Source: Syngnathus acus
Taxonomy: Eukaryota > Chordata > Actinopteri > Syngnathiformes > Syngnathidae
NCBI RefSeq assembly: GCF_901709675.1
Contig: NC_051088.1
Location: 22,395,193-22,459,192 of the forward strand
Length of the DNA: 64,000 nucleotides
Direction: 5' to 3'
Positions 1-28,974 of this stretch are shown here, piece by piece. Every line of letters begins with the position of its first letter. Position 1 is the first letter of the stretch. The position numbers were made by a program, and so were the translations under genes. The notes under the pieces are model-generated. The model had not been told where the DNA came from. It was given only the letters and a program-made list of their open reading frames with translations, and made no database searches.

Positions 1-2030
1 GCGAGTCAGCGCTAAGCTTCTGACCATCGTGTCTCAATTGTTCATGTATTATGACCGTTGTTCAGTGACCTCGCTCCATTATCAAGTGGAACCTCAAAAT
101 GTGTTCGGTGACACCGGGCCACAAACCACTCACCAAATCGAATAACTTTCAATCGATTGTTGTATATCAAGCAAAATGGTCAGGTCCTGTCCTGCGCTGT
201 GATTGGCCAGATACCAGTTGGTTGCGTTACCTCAACATAGCCGAGCAAAGAGAATGAAATCAAACCAAAACAACAAAATCAAGTTTCAGCACACTGTACA
301 TATCTTTTCCTGGTCCCAAACTGTATCTTTGCTTGTATTTCCTGTTTGACGTCCACTCTAGCATGTCCATATTTGTCTTTCTCTCTCTCTCTAACAAAAA
401 CATTTTCTCCCTCACGCTTGCTCTCTACTGTGGACTACAAAAGACCACATAAGTGACCGTAAGTGCTTTTAATGTTTCGGACCAATCTTTTGTAATGCAG
501 GTGCTAGCAAAAATTATTGTAAACACTTTTAACTTAACGGCTTCTTTTCCGTACACAGTTAAAAAAAAACAACGACACTGCTCTTGAATGATTTTCTGTG
601 TGATGACTCTGCAGTCACGTGGGCGGCACGGGCAAATAAAAGCTCCATCCGGCTCGGCTGAGCAGCCCCGAGCCTGAACTTTAATTGGATCAGGAAGGGG
701 CTTATTAGCTTTGATTGCATTCCCTCGCTCTCTCGCTGCCTTTCTCTCTCTACTGAACGTTTTGTCGATTTTCTGTCTCTGTCGGGCGCCGCGACATCGC
801 TGCGCATCGTTCTAATCGGACGCCTTTGATCACATGCTCTGAAACGTTTGTACTATCTCAATCTTATTAAAAGTGGAAAAAGGCCAATTTTTTTGGTATA
901 CTAGTGAAAAACCTGAAGTTGTGATTTCCCATAGTGGGCCATATAAAATGATGTGGTGGACCGGGACTGGCCCCCAGGCCTCAGGTTTGACACCAGTGTT
1001 CTGACATGAAAAAGGAAGACAGAAAAAATTCCTGCTTGACATCCGTTTGTCTGTCTTTCTTGCATGATGCTGCTTCCATTTCCGCTCATCTCAAGCAATT
1101 TCCTCCTCAGTCCATATGACAAGTCTTTCTCTCGGGACCCTTTGCTCATCCTATCGACCCAATATATGGTTATTGGCAGCTGTTGACCTAAAAATGATTG
1201 GTGCCTCTGTGCCTTCTGGTCATAGGGAATCTTGCATTACTCTGGGGTAATATGCGTCAAAGCGCTGCTTAATGCATACGGAATTAAATCAATCACATAC
1301 TGCAGCACTGCCATACAATATTGGTTATTGAGTTATAATATAATACAAGACACACCAAATGCTTTTAAAATCAAGTTAACGCTAATAATTTAAGATGATG
1401 TTACTTCCACACTTAGCCGAACGTTAGCTGAAATCTCCGATCTGTCATATTAAGTCATATTCATAACCAGTCATATTAATGAAGTCATATTAATTATACT
1501 TTGACTTACAAGCAAAAAGTTGAGATAACGAAGAATTACGCATTGTGTCTAACAAACACACAAACAAACCAAAATGCCATTGACAATCTAACAGCATCTG
1601 TATGGCAGTCTGATAAAGCTTTTAACAAAGAATATTTGAACACAAAGGGTGAAGCAACACATGTAGACCGACACAGTACAGAACAATACTCAAACGCATC
1701 ATATTGTGTATCACTGCAGCTTACTTACTCACTATAGTAGTAAAACGCTTCTGTGTTTGAATGAAATATTATGTCATACTGCCCCCTGATGGCTAAGTTG
1801 TACATATCAGGAGGAGATGAATTAATCATGATGCACAAACTTTTGAATTGTGTAATATTGGTTATTTATTTTTTCTTTTACACGTGTTCTTTTTGAACCG
1901 GCTGGAATAGATTAACGGCACACGCGAGTGTTTTGAGTTAAGAGGGCGGTCAAGGAACGGAGTTGAGTGCGCATGTCAAGGCACGTGTTTGAGCTCACCG
2001 TCTTCTTATGACCATGTGTCTTGTTTGCAG
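1..2030. other. 5' flank or intron upstream of the first recognised l1cam exon
   Basis: No coding exon is recognisable here. The signal-peptide exon and the first part of l1cam must lie upstream of the window or be too short to recognise. The stretch is AT-rich with a CT-rich patch near 720-760. Around 1,500-1,740 it carries sequence resembling a dispersed repeat seen again near 3,900-4,100, 43,480-43,780 and 54,140-54,260. The first clear splice acceptor is the TTTGCAG ending at 2,030. Confidence 0.6.
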
Positions 2031-11495
<9,465 letters not shown>

Positions 11496-14113
11496 CCATC
11501 CGCGGAGAACCGTCAAGACCAAAACATGTCAACACATACGTGCCCGTACGCTCCCGTTCCCCGTTGAGTAGTGTGACGACGCAATCGACGTAACTGCTGC
11601 TGGTGTCGTCTGATGGACTGGACTGTTTTGACCAAAGGCATGTCCAAAAAAAGTATTGGACCCATGGGACATAAATCCGACTAACCCTGACATGGAGGAA
11701 TCGGTGATCCTTCTTCGTCTGTGTAATGTATAACGTAAATGATTAACTTTCATCTCTCATCTTGATTTCTGACCTCAAAACCGCTTCATAAAATGGCAAA
11801 GAAGAATGTGCAGATGAAATAATAATAATAATCAAAGGGGGCTGCGAACAGAGCAGCTGCAGACTGGAAGGGAAGCGTGATGGGACGCAGCTGTCGTGCT
11901 ACATTTTCGTCATTTATTATTTTTTATAATGATTTCACACAATGTAAGTGCCAGTGATTTTTTTTTGGATAATTTTGTATTCCATTTTTATGAGCTAATC
12001 CCGTTTATACGTCTATATTAGTCGTGCTCCGATTGAGCGGCCGGAAAAGCCCGTGATCGGCATACGGGATGTCGATCAATGCCTTTCATGCCTTTCAATG
12101 ATAAATCAACCTGCGTGCAGTGCGGCGTCCCCTCCCCCTTTACCGACCAAACTCGTAAAATATGTTTGTGCGTTTTCTGCACTGGTAATTTGAAATAATG
12201 TCGTGTTTTTGTATGAGAAAAGAATGAAAATTTTGATATTTCTTTTCCCCCTGATTCATCATTTAATTGAAATATAATTGATAGAAAATAATCATTAGTG
12301 AGCAACTCTAAAATTGCAAAAAATATGCAGCTAATCCATGTCAATCGGTATCGGATTATTTTTCATATATATATATATATATATATATATCCTTATGGAC
12401 ATATTTCACGGATTTGAGATAATTTGTCAGAGAACATTGAAGTTACGATTTCATACAGTTTCATATCATGACTAACTAACACACTAACAATGCATAAAGA
12501 GGAACTTGCTGTGAAAACGCTGACTAGCATCTGGTGTATATATTTGCATCGACGTGTAATCTATTTAGCCATATTCCAGTATTCTAGCTCCTGGTCCTTT
12601 ACGCGTTCCTGTGCCTGCTGGGTTTTGCATTGAGCACCTGATTGATGTCATGACTCCATCATCAAGTGGAATGTTGTGATTGGAGATGAGCTTGTAAATT
12701 TTGTGTCAAGATTTGTGTTGCTTTCTGTATGTTGTCTTTGTCTCTTTCGACACTATCACGCTCCGTGTTTTGTTTGAGAGGTGCAGCGCAGCAGCGCTTG
12801 CAGATGAAAGGGGCGGAGTCTTGCGGGTAAACGCCATACAATCAATCATGCAGTTTAAGATTGGTGAACTGACTGGCAATCTGCAGATAATAAAGGCAAG
12901 TAGGTGGTGTTGAAATCACATCTTGAGAATGTATTTTTTTAAATTACATTTCAGGCCATCAATTACTCATACCCTGATGACATTTTGAATAAAATTTGGT
13001 GAATTTTTAAATGGAAATGCCACGTTAAGTGTCCCAAAAAAAGTGTGTTAAAAAATAATAATTCTTTAAAAAAAAAAAAGAAAATCTTTTTTTAATGTTT
13101 TTACAAAAATCCCCAATAATTAATGCTGCTTTTTTTTTTCAATGCAGAGCCTTGTTCTAACTTGATAGATTCATAGTGGTCGGGCATATATATAATTAAA
13201 AATAAAATCTAAAAATAAAATTAAAAATAAAATCAAAATTTAACATAACAGTAATGTACTTCAAAATTTTGCCAGGGTATGAATAACCGTGGGTTTTACT
13301 CTACGTGCTACAGAGGGCAACGTAGCTCGGCTACGGTGGCTGCAGGAGTTTATTGCAGGATCTTAAAATGTAAATACAGTCCATTCTTGAAAAGAACCAC
13401 AACCGCTTGAAAATCTGCAGGTTTAAAATTTCTGAGCGTCATCTTAAAGCAAAACTGTCACTGTTCTTTGTATCGTTGCTTTTGTTATTGCCATATTACT
13501 GTCGTAAAAATTTGGCTGTTCTGCAAATTAAAAGAAGGTCAAATAAAAAAGGGGAAAAGTCTGTAGATGTTTGCCAATTTAATGCCAAATTGTCAACTGT
13601 CTTGTGTTTTGTTTCGTGCCAACTGGCAAGTCACTCTTTTTGTTTGTCATGAAAAGTAGGTTGCAGCATGGTCAGTCGATGCGACGAGACAGGAGAAGGC
13701 AAGGACATGTCAGGCAAGTCTTGGTTAAGACACACACACATACACACCCAAACACACTCAGGACAGATCAGGAAATGCTAATGTCTGCCCACACCGTCCC
13801 GCCCCTCCAAAAAAAAAAAAAAAAGCCCAATAAAATATTTGTTTGCAGAAGCATTTTTGGAGAAAATAATGACTGCATGGTTGGGGAGTGTCTGCGGCTT
13901 TGTAAATGTGCCTCGTTGTGGTACCATGTGCCCCACATACAATTCTCCATGGGGCCAATATAAGTGTAATTGCATCATCAATCTACCAATGTAACGAGAT
14001 ATACGAGCGGACAATAAAGTATGCGGAACGATCCAAGCTGTGCTTGATTTGTCTGCGGAGAAGATTCATGTGACCATTTGGGTCATTCTGTCTTTCCATG
14101 TCGCGTGTCGGCA
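11496..14113 (+). other. l1cam 3' UTR and convergent intergenic spacer
   Basis: After the l1cam stop there is AT-rich non-coding sequence with an (AT)n tract near 12,367-12,390 and poly-A runs near 13,065 and 13,810. AATAAA polyadenylation signals occur near 12,887, 12,986 and 14,012; I cannot tell which is used. ribc1 arrives from the other side with its stop at 14,114-14,116, so the two genes are tail to tail. No further gene is seen. Confidence 0.6.
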
Positions 14114-15881
14114 TCAGCGAGAGGTGGTGTTAAATTGCCAGAAGTATTCTGGAGTGGCTTTGTTGGTGTACAGCTCCTTGTCCAAATAGCGCTGACTAGA
14201 CACAAATACACAAAAGTGAGTAAGATGTCGGGATTGGATTTTCCGGTTGTGCTTTTCTACTCACTGCGCTTGCTGCTCTTTGGCCAGCTGCAAGTTGAAC
14301 TGCTCTTCTTGGATCTGCTTTGCTCTCCTGAGTTCGGACCATCTCCTTTCCTCCTGCTGGGCCTCACCGGATGCCTTTTGGAGCCAGGAGTTCCAGGCTG
14401 CATCTCGGTTCTTCTCCATATCTCGGCATCTCTTAGCAGTGATTTTAAAAAAAAAAAAAATAGCTGTCAGATCATGGTTGCCTTGAAGCACTACTTAGTC
14501 AGTAAGCACCTGTCTCTCAATGCACTGTGCCTCTCTTGCCCTGTAGATGGCGCTGATCTGTTCGGGGCTCATCCCTTTCCAACTGTCCCTCAGAGAGGCT
14601 TTGCCTTCCTGGAGCTGGTTCACAGCCGCATCCCAACCTTCTGTCATCATAGCGGACGTGAGTGTGTGCCACTTCTCAGCAAGGTTCTCACCCTCCTCTC
14701 GCCGATGAGCCTCCTTCAGTTGCTCAGCCCGCTCTGTGGCCTTCAGGCGTCATATTGTTGTCAACTTTGCACTTCATCAGGATCATCGGTGGTATTCATT
14801 GTGTCACATTCTAACTAGCTTAGCACGCCTAAAGTTGACATCCTAGATTCAACCTTTGTCACATCTAGGCAAGATGCGTTTGTGTGTTGTACCAGAGCTC
14901 GATTGTAGTGGTCAAGAGCAACCCGGGCGGCTTTTCTGCTTTCCTCCTCAGCATTGTGTTGCTGTCTCCAGCTGACGTCTTGTTGCAACAGTTCTTTTTC
15001 TGCCAGCATCTCTGCGAAACACACGTCTTGCAAATCAACACCTGTTCACCCACTCAAAACTGCTCACAAATGGAACCTGACAATAAAAGGCTTGAGCTAT
15101 TTTTTGTGTAGGAAAGAATGACGCTAATGTGCAATTATTGTGTTTGTCCAGGTGATATAAGAATATAATAATAATAAAATATAAAAATATAATAATAATA
15201 ACCTTTGTGCTTGTCCTCTAAGCACCTTCTCTCCTGTTGGACCCTTTGTGTCAGCAGATCCCTTTCTGTTTGTTTCATTTGTTCTCGCTTCCGTTGAGCC
15301 TCGCCAACATCTTCACCCTATGGAACAAACAAATCAGGCTGGGTCTTTCCGAGCCATGTCTTTGCACCCTCAGGCACAAGCTACCTGAAAGATGTGCATG
15401 CTGGAAGGCCCAAGTTCAGCCTCTGGAACAGTGATTGTGACTGCCCCCTTCAGGCCACACTTGAGGTCGGCATCGCTCGAGTCTTCCACGCGCTGCTGGA
15501 TGTTCCAAAACTGAGTGAGGCCAGCGTGCAAAGCTTCTCGCACTTTCATGTCCTGTCTGTCTCTCTGCAACAGAACTTCATCGTGTTGCAGTCTCAGCGT
15601 ATCTGCAATATGCGCAGAAATATTATTTCATTTTTTCTCCATGTTATCTTGGCTTTCGTTGTGTATCTTTTACCGAAAGCTTTGTCCCTTTCTCGCTCCA
15701 TTTCTTGGCGGTGTTTTTTTTCCTGGGTCTGCTTGGTGAGTGCATCCAGGTCAAGGCCCATCACTCGCAACCTTGTATTGAAAATTCGAGCTTTGCGCGC
15801 AGCCTCGGCAGCCTGTCTCCGCTCCACGGCAGTCTCGATCGATTGGTCAAGAGGGAATTTTACTTTGTACATTTTCTCCAT
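14114..15881 (-). CDS. ribc1: RIB43A domain with coiled-coils protein 1
   Basis: RIB43A proteins are filamentous proteins of ciliary and flagellar doublet microtubules. Seven coding exons read on the minus strand: 15674-15889 (start MEKMYKVKFPLDQS at 15881), 15385-15602, 15203-15317, 14893-15011, ~14511-14742, ~14264-14430 and 14114-14192. The product is about 385 residues, rich in E, K, Q and R and predicted coiled coil throughout. It carries the family signatures NTRLRVMGLDLDAL near the N-terminus and YTNKATPEYFWQFNTTSR at the C-terminus. A non-coding first exon probably ends at the GTGAGT donor near 16,226. The head-to-head arrangement with smc1a is the same as in mammals, which favours RIBC1 over RIBC2. 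Confidence 0.92.
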
Positions 15882-16249
15882 TTTCAAGTCTGTAACATTC
15901 ACAACACATAATGGTTATAGTTCATGTATTTGGAAAAAAATTCAATCGTGTCAACTATTACTAAACTCAAAGACACTTTGGTGCATCAGTGTTTCATATC
16001 ATAAATGTTTTTACCCCCACCGTGGCAATATAACAGGGAGGAAAAAAAGAAAAAGAATGGATTATTGGGACCACATGTACACAGAAAATGGAAGGAAAAT
16101 GACTGTATAGTTTATGTTGCCTATATAATCCACATATTAGCAAATAAAGCTTTCTATATCGTCAATTATCTACAATTTGTAGCCCTGTTCATATTCTAAA
16201 GCAATAACCATTGAAATCAGGACTCACCTTTTGTGATTTAATTCAAGAA

Positions 16250-23257
<7,008 letters not shown>

Positions 23258-23554
23258 GACAAGATTTCCCGTCACGAGTAGAAACTCTCCAAAAACTTTC
23301 ATTCCTTCATTTTCTTCTGTATCCTGTAGTGTGATATTTCCTGTTTTATAATGTATATGCTACTGTGGGATTTCTTTATATTTTTTGTAGTAGTCGTAGT
23401 TAGTGGTTGTCGAGTAGACACTCAGAGCCAGGTTGTCTGACTCCAACATTATCCTTTTGTTGTCTAGTTTGTATTTACAAGAGTCACCTGGAAATTAAAG
23501 TGTTTTCATCTGCAGATTTCCACAACTTTGATGTCATCATGGTGCGATCGGCCC
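23258..23554 (+). other. smc1a 3' UTR with polyadenylation signal
   Basis: A short non-coding stretch follows the TAG stop. An ATTAAA variant poly(A) signal lies at 23494-23499, so the transcript probably ends near 23,515-23,530, just before the composite repeat. Confidence 0.65.
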
Positions 23555-23661
23555 TAGTGATGTGCATTCTAGTTCTTTTAAGTGAACTAAATCTTTAGAA
23601 TCAGTTCACTCAAAAGATTCGTTCAAGCGAATCGTTCAAGCGAATCGTTCAACGAATCGTC

Positions 23662-23692
<31 letters not shown>

Positions 23693-23994
23693 ACACACTG
23701 ATCCTTTTTTTTTTTTTTTTTTTTTATAACTTCAATAACACACACAATTAAGCAGTACACCAGACAAAAAACAATCACGTAAACACGGTAATGTCGACAA
23801 CGCCAACGCACACATTTTTCTCTATATTACAATATCCCGTACATATACGTCAAACAATACAACTACACTCCCCCACCAAAAAAATTTTATATATAATAAT
23901 AATAATTGGCTCGGTTATTCACACATTTCTTTCTATAATACAACACCTACACGAGTGTTGGCTCGTGAGTGAACGATTCGTTCAAAAGAACAAA

Positions 23995-24790
23995 TCTTTT
24001 CAGTGAACGAGAGTGACCGAATCACTTCCTGAAGTGATTTGTTCTTTTTTCAGTTCATATGACTTCAACCAGTAGGTGTCAGTAATTGAAGCTGGTGCCA
24101 CCTCGCCACAAAGAAGAAGAAAATGACGTAACTTCCCGTTCACGAACGAGTCGTGAATTGCATTTCCCCTTCACCAACGAACGAATCAGTGAGTGAACGA
24201 ATCAGCATTTCCAGTTCATCGCGAGAACGGATCAGTGACTATCTACAAATCCTGACTATCCCGTTCGCGAACGAGTCAATGGATCAACTGCCTTCCTTCC
24301 CGTGCATCAACGGATCAGTCAGTGAACGTGTTGCGTCTCCCTCCTGGCGTGAACTATGTAAGCCAGAATGTCAATTTACGATTTGCCAAGGAAAGAAAGA
24401 ACCACTCACTGAAACACCACTTCTTTTATGCGCGTTTTCTCCAAGCTAACGGCTAATGCGCCGTTATGCAACAACGGGGAGATTATGCTTCTCTTTGGGT
24501 AATCTTGATTTTATAACACTTAGTTTTTAAATAACGTGTATGCATATATACGCCTAAATATTGTTATCCAATATATCTACTGCAATTTCACATTAGATTG
24601 CTGGTTTGAAATGTACTTTTATTATTATTATTATTATTTTAATAAACATTAAAACCTGTTAAAACTTGTCTGGTGTTTTATTCCTTGCTTTTATTTTTTT
24701 GGGCATGAAAACAAAAATCTGACATTTGGTTATCTGCTTTATATGACAATATGTATATGTGTAATATGTTTGGTGTCCCCCCAAATAAAG
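23995..24790 (+). repeat. Left inverted arm of the composite repeat
   Basis: The arm contains, in order, CAGTGAACGAGAGTGACCG, a segment with CCAGTAGGTGTCAGTAAT, TTCATCGCGAGAACGGATC and a stretch with AATAAACATT and ACTTGTCTGGTG. Each is found inverted at 28975-29669. A CTAATGCGCCGTTATGC stretch near 24,450 is present only on this side. Confidence 0.8.
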
Positions 24791-24840
24791 AGCAAATAGT
24801 CAAATACACATTCTTGACACGTACAAAAAAATGCATAAAG

Positions 24841-25150
24841 TTATTAGGTACACCTAAAAATGGTGGTGTACCTAATGGAGTGTCTGTGTGACGTCACAGA
24901 TCAACCAGCCAATCAGGAGGTGGGGGTGAGGGCAGTTGTGGCACTTGCAGTTCAGCTTTGGCCATGATTTTTCCCTAATGAAGTGGCCTGTTATTAGGTA
25001 CACCTGAAAATGGCGGCGTATCTAAAGGAGTGTCCGTGTGATGTCACAGATCAAACAGCCAATCAGAAAGTGGGGGTGAGGGCGGGTGTGGCACTTTTCA
25101 CTTTCACTTAAGCTTTGGCCATGATTTTTCCCTAATGAACTGGCCTGCTA
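24841..25150 (+). repeat. Two short satellite units without the hairpin
   Basis: Two units of about 155 bp begin with TTATTAGGTACACCT. They share the first and last parts of the 234-bp unit. In place of the hairpin they carry GATGTCACAGATCAAACAG followed by a GGTGAGGGCGGGTGTGGCAC stretch. A similar unit closes the array at 28434-28570. They look like the ancestral form, or a parallel form, of the long unit. Confidence 0.8.
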
Positions 25151-28100
25151 TTAGGCACACTTGAAAATGGCGGTGTACCTAATGGAGTGTCCGTGTGATT
25201 CCCTCATTAAGCGCACCTGCGTGAAAAGTTTTAGCTCCTTCCGAACGTGAAAGTGACCAAAAACTTTTCACGCAGGTGCGCTTAACGAGGGTCACTTGGA
25301 AAACATGTTGGAACGCGGCCCCGAGGACTAGAGCTTGACACCTGTGACCTTTGACCATGATATTTCCCTAATAAAGTGGCCTGTTATTAGGTACACTTGA
25401 AAATGGCGGTGTACCTAATGGAGTGTCCGTGTGAGTCCCTCGTTAAGCGCACCTGCGTGAAAAGTTTTAGCTCCTGCGGAACGTGAAAGGAGCTAAAACT
25501 TTTCACGCAGGTGCGCTTAACGAGGGTCACTTGGAAAACATGTTGGAACGCGGCCCCGAGGACTAGACTTGACACCTGTGACCTTTGACCATGATATTTC
25601 CCTAATAAAGTGGCCTGTTATTAGGTACACTTGAAAATGGCGGTGTACCTAATGGAGTGTCCGTGTGATTCCCTCGTTAAGCGCACCTGCGTGAAAAGTT
25701 TTAGCTCCTGCAGAACGTGAAAGTGACCAAAACTTTTCACGCAGGTGCGCTTAACGAGGGTCACTTGGAAAACATGTTGGAACGCGGCCCCGAGGACTAG
25801 ACTTGACACCTGTGACCTTTGACCATGATATTTCCCTAATAAAGTGGCCTGTTATTAGGTACACTTGAAAATGGCGGTGTACCTAATGGAGTGTCCGTGT
25901 GATTCCCTCGTTAAGCGCACCTGCGTGAAAAGTTTTAGCTCCTGCAGAACGTGAAAGTGACCAAAACTTTTCACGCAGGTGCGCTTAACGAGGGTCACTT
26001 GGAAAACATGTTGGAACGCGGCCCCGAGGACTAGAGCTTGACACCTGTGACCTTTGACCATGATATTTCCCTAATGAATTGGCCTGTTATTAGGGACACT
26101 TGAAAATGGCGGTGTACCTAATGGAGTGTCCATTTGATTCCCTCGTTAAGCGCACCTGCGTGAAAAGTTTTAGCTCCTGCGGAACGTGAAAGGAGCTAAA
26201 ACTTTTCACGCAGGTGCGCTTAACGAGGGTCACTTGGAAAACATGTTGGAACGCGGCCCCGAGGACTAGATTTGACACCTGTGACCTTTGACCATGATAT
26301 TTCCCTAATAAAGTGGCCTGTTATTAGGTGCACTTGAAAATGGCGGTGTACCTAATGGAGTGTCCGTGTGAGTCCCTCGTTAAGCGCACCTGCGTGAAAA
26401 GTTTTAGCTCCTGCGGAACGTGAAAGGAGCTAAAACTTTTCACGCAGGTGCGCTTAACGAGGGTCACTTGGAAAACATGTTGGAACGCGGCCCCGAGGAC
26501 TAGATTTGACACCTGTGACCTTTGACCATGATCTTTCCCTAATGAATTGGCCTGTTATTAGGGACACTTGAAAATGGCGGTGTACCTAATGGAGTGTCCA
26601 TTTGATTCCCTCGTTAAGCGCACCTGCGTGAAAAGTTTTAGCTCCTTCCGAACGTGAAAGTGACCAAAAACTTTTCACGCAGGTGCGCTTAACGAGGGTC
26701 ACTTGGAAAACATGTTGGAACGCGGCCCCGAGGACTAGAGCTTGACACCTGTGACCTTTGACCATGATATTTCCCTAATAAATTGGCCTGTTATTAGGGA
26801 CACTTGAAAATGGCGGTGTACCTAATGGAGTGTCCATTTGATTCCCTCGTTAAGCGCACCTGCGTGAAAAGTTTTAGCTCCTGCCGAACGTGAAAGTGAC
26901 CAAAAACTTTTCACGCAGGTGCGCTTAACGAGGGTCACTTGGAAAACATGTTGGAACGCGGCCCCGAGGACTAGAGCTTGACACCTGTGACCTTTGACCA
27001 TATTTCCCTAATAAATTGGCCTGTTATTAGGTACACTTGAAAATGCCGGTGTACCTAATGGAGTGTCCATTTGATTCCCTCGTTAAGCGCACCTGCGTGA
27101 AAAGTTTTAGCTCCTGCAGAACGTGAAAGTGACCAAAACTTTTCACGCAGGTGCGCTTAACGAGGGTCACTTGGAAAACATGTCGGAACGCGGCCCCGAG
27201 GACTAGAGCTTGACACCTGTGACCTTTGACCATGATCTTTCCCTAATGAATTGGCCTGTTATTAGGGACACTTGAAAATGGCGGTGTACCTAATGGAGTG
27301 TCCATTTGATTCCCTCGTTAAGCGCACCTGCGTGAAAAGTTTTAGCTCCTGCAGAACGTGAAAGTGACCAAAACTTTTCACGCAGGTGCGCTTAACGAGG
27401 GTCACTTGGAAAACATGTTGGAACGCGGCCCCGAGGACTAGAGCTTGACACCTGTGACCTTTGACCATATTTCCCTAATAAATTGGCCTGTTATTAGGTA
27501 CACTTGAAAATGCCGGTGTACCTAATGGAGTGTCCATTTGATTCCCTCGTTAAGCGCACCTGCGTGAAAAGTTTTAGCTCCTGCAGAACGTGAAAGTGAC
27601 CAAAACTTTTCACGCAGGTGCGCTTAACGAGGGTCACTTGGAAAACATGTTGGAACGCGGCCCCGAGGACTAGAGCTTGACACCTGTGACCTTTGACCAT
27701 GATCTTTCCCTAATGAATTGGCCTGTTATTAGGGACACTTGAAAATGGCGGTGTACCTAATGGAGTGTCCATTTGATTCCCTCGTTAAGCGCACCTGCGT
27801 GAAAAGTTTTAGCTCCTGCAGAACGTGAAAGTGACCAAAACTTTTCACGCAGGTGCGCTTAACGAGGGTCACTTGGAAAACATGTTGGAACGCGGCCCCG
27901 AGGACTAGAGCTTGACACCTGTGACCTTTGACCATGATCTTTCCCTAATGAATTGGCCTGTTATTAGGGACACTTGAAAATGGCGGTGTACCTAATGGAG
28001 TGTCCATTTGATTCCCTCGTTAAGCGCACCTGCGTGAAAAGTTTTAGCTCCTTCCGAACGTAAAAGTGACCAAAAACTTTTCACGCAGGTGCGCTTAACG

Positions 28101-28433
28101 AGGGTCACTTGGGAAACATGTTGGAACGCGGCCCCGAGGACTAGAGCTTGACACCTGTGACCTTTGACCATGATATTTCCCTAATAAAGTGGCCTGTTAT
28201 TAGGTACACTTGAAAATGGCGGTGTACCTAATGGAGTGTCCGTGTGAGTCCCTCGTTAAGCGCACCTGCGTGAAAAGTTTTAGCTCCTGCGGAACGTGAA
28301 AGGAGCTAAATCTTTTCACGCAGGTGCGCTTAACGAGGGTCACTTGGAAAACATGTTGGAACGCGGCCCCGAGGACTAGACTTGACACCTGTGACCTTTG
28401 ACCATGATATTTCCCTAATAAAGTGGCCTGTTA
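25151..28433 (+). repeat. Tandem array of fourteen ~234-bp hairpin-bearing satellite units
   Basis: Units begin at about 25151, 25386, 25620, 25855, 26090, 26324, 26558, 26794, 27027, 27262, 27494, 27729, 27964 and 28200. Each starts TTAGGTACACTTGAAAATG or a close variant, returns GGTGTACCTAA, and contains a long inverted repeat followed by GTCACTTGGAAAACATG and GAGGACTAGA. Copies are nearly identical. The 62-68-residue open frames in each unit are by-products of the repeat and are not considered genes. Confidence 0.95.
25437..25526. repeat. Perfect 39-bp inverted repeat in one satellite unit
   Basis: The left arm 25437-25475 begins CCCTCGTTAAGCGCACCTGC. The right arm 25488-25526 is its exact reverse complement, with a 12-base spacer (GCGGAACGTGAA). 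The same structure recurs in every long unit. It is perfect or nearly so in the units at 26090, 26324 and 28200. In the others GTGACC replaces GGAGCT in the inner part of the right arm. Confidence 0.95.
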
Positions 28434-28783
28434 TTAGGTACACTTGAAAATGGCGGTGTACCTAATGGAATGTCCAAGTGATGTCACAGATCCAACAGCT
28501 AATCAGGAGGTGGGGGTGAGGGCGGGTGTGGCACTTTTCACTTTCACTTAAGCTTTTTCCCTATTGAAGTGGCCTGTGATTAGGTACACCTCATGGACAC
28601 TACAATAGGTACACTTCACGAGGTAAAAAAAAAAAAAGACTAAATAAATAAGAAAGTGTAGCGAACGATTCGGTGAACGATTCTTTTGAACAAATATTTT
28701 GAGTGAACCGATTCTAAAGATTCAGTTCACTTAAAACAGGAATGCACATCACTCGTACAAAACAGTGCAAAACAAAACCATGG

Positions 28784-28865
28784 GGTGACCGGTCGAAATA
28801 GCCGACTGGTTAGTGACACGGGCTCTTGCTCGGTAAGAAATTGGTTCGGTTCCAGGTGTCAGAGT
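28784..28865 (+). mobile_element. tRNA-derived SINE head (relic)
   Basis: TAGCCGACTGG at 28799-28809 fits a polymerase III A box. GGTTCGGTTCC at 28843-28853 fits a B box, with tRNA-like spacing of about 33 bases. There is no intact cloverleaf, and an AT-rich tail with a T-run follows at about 28,900-28,934. A SINE fragment inserted in the composite repeat is the simplest reading. Confidence 0.6.
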
Positions 28866-28974
28866 ATACCTAAATGTGCTTTTATTGTGCAATTAACCCT
28901 TTATTTATTTATTCTTTTTTTTTTTTTTTTTTTTACCTCGTGTAGTGTACCTATTGAAGTTTCCATGAGGTGTA

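Noticed and set aside
25387-28388. A family of near-identical 62-68-residue minus-strand proteins
   Set aside because: They repeat once per satellite unit, run through the hairpin, lack any domain and simply reflect copy identity of the array.
24841-28570. CRISPR-like array
   Set aside because: The genome is eukaryotic, the units are 155-235 bp with no unique spacers, and no cas gene exists.
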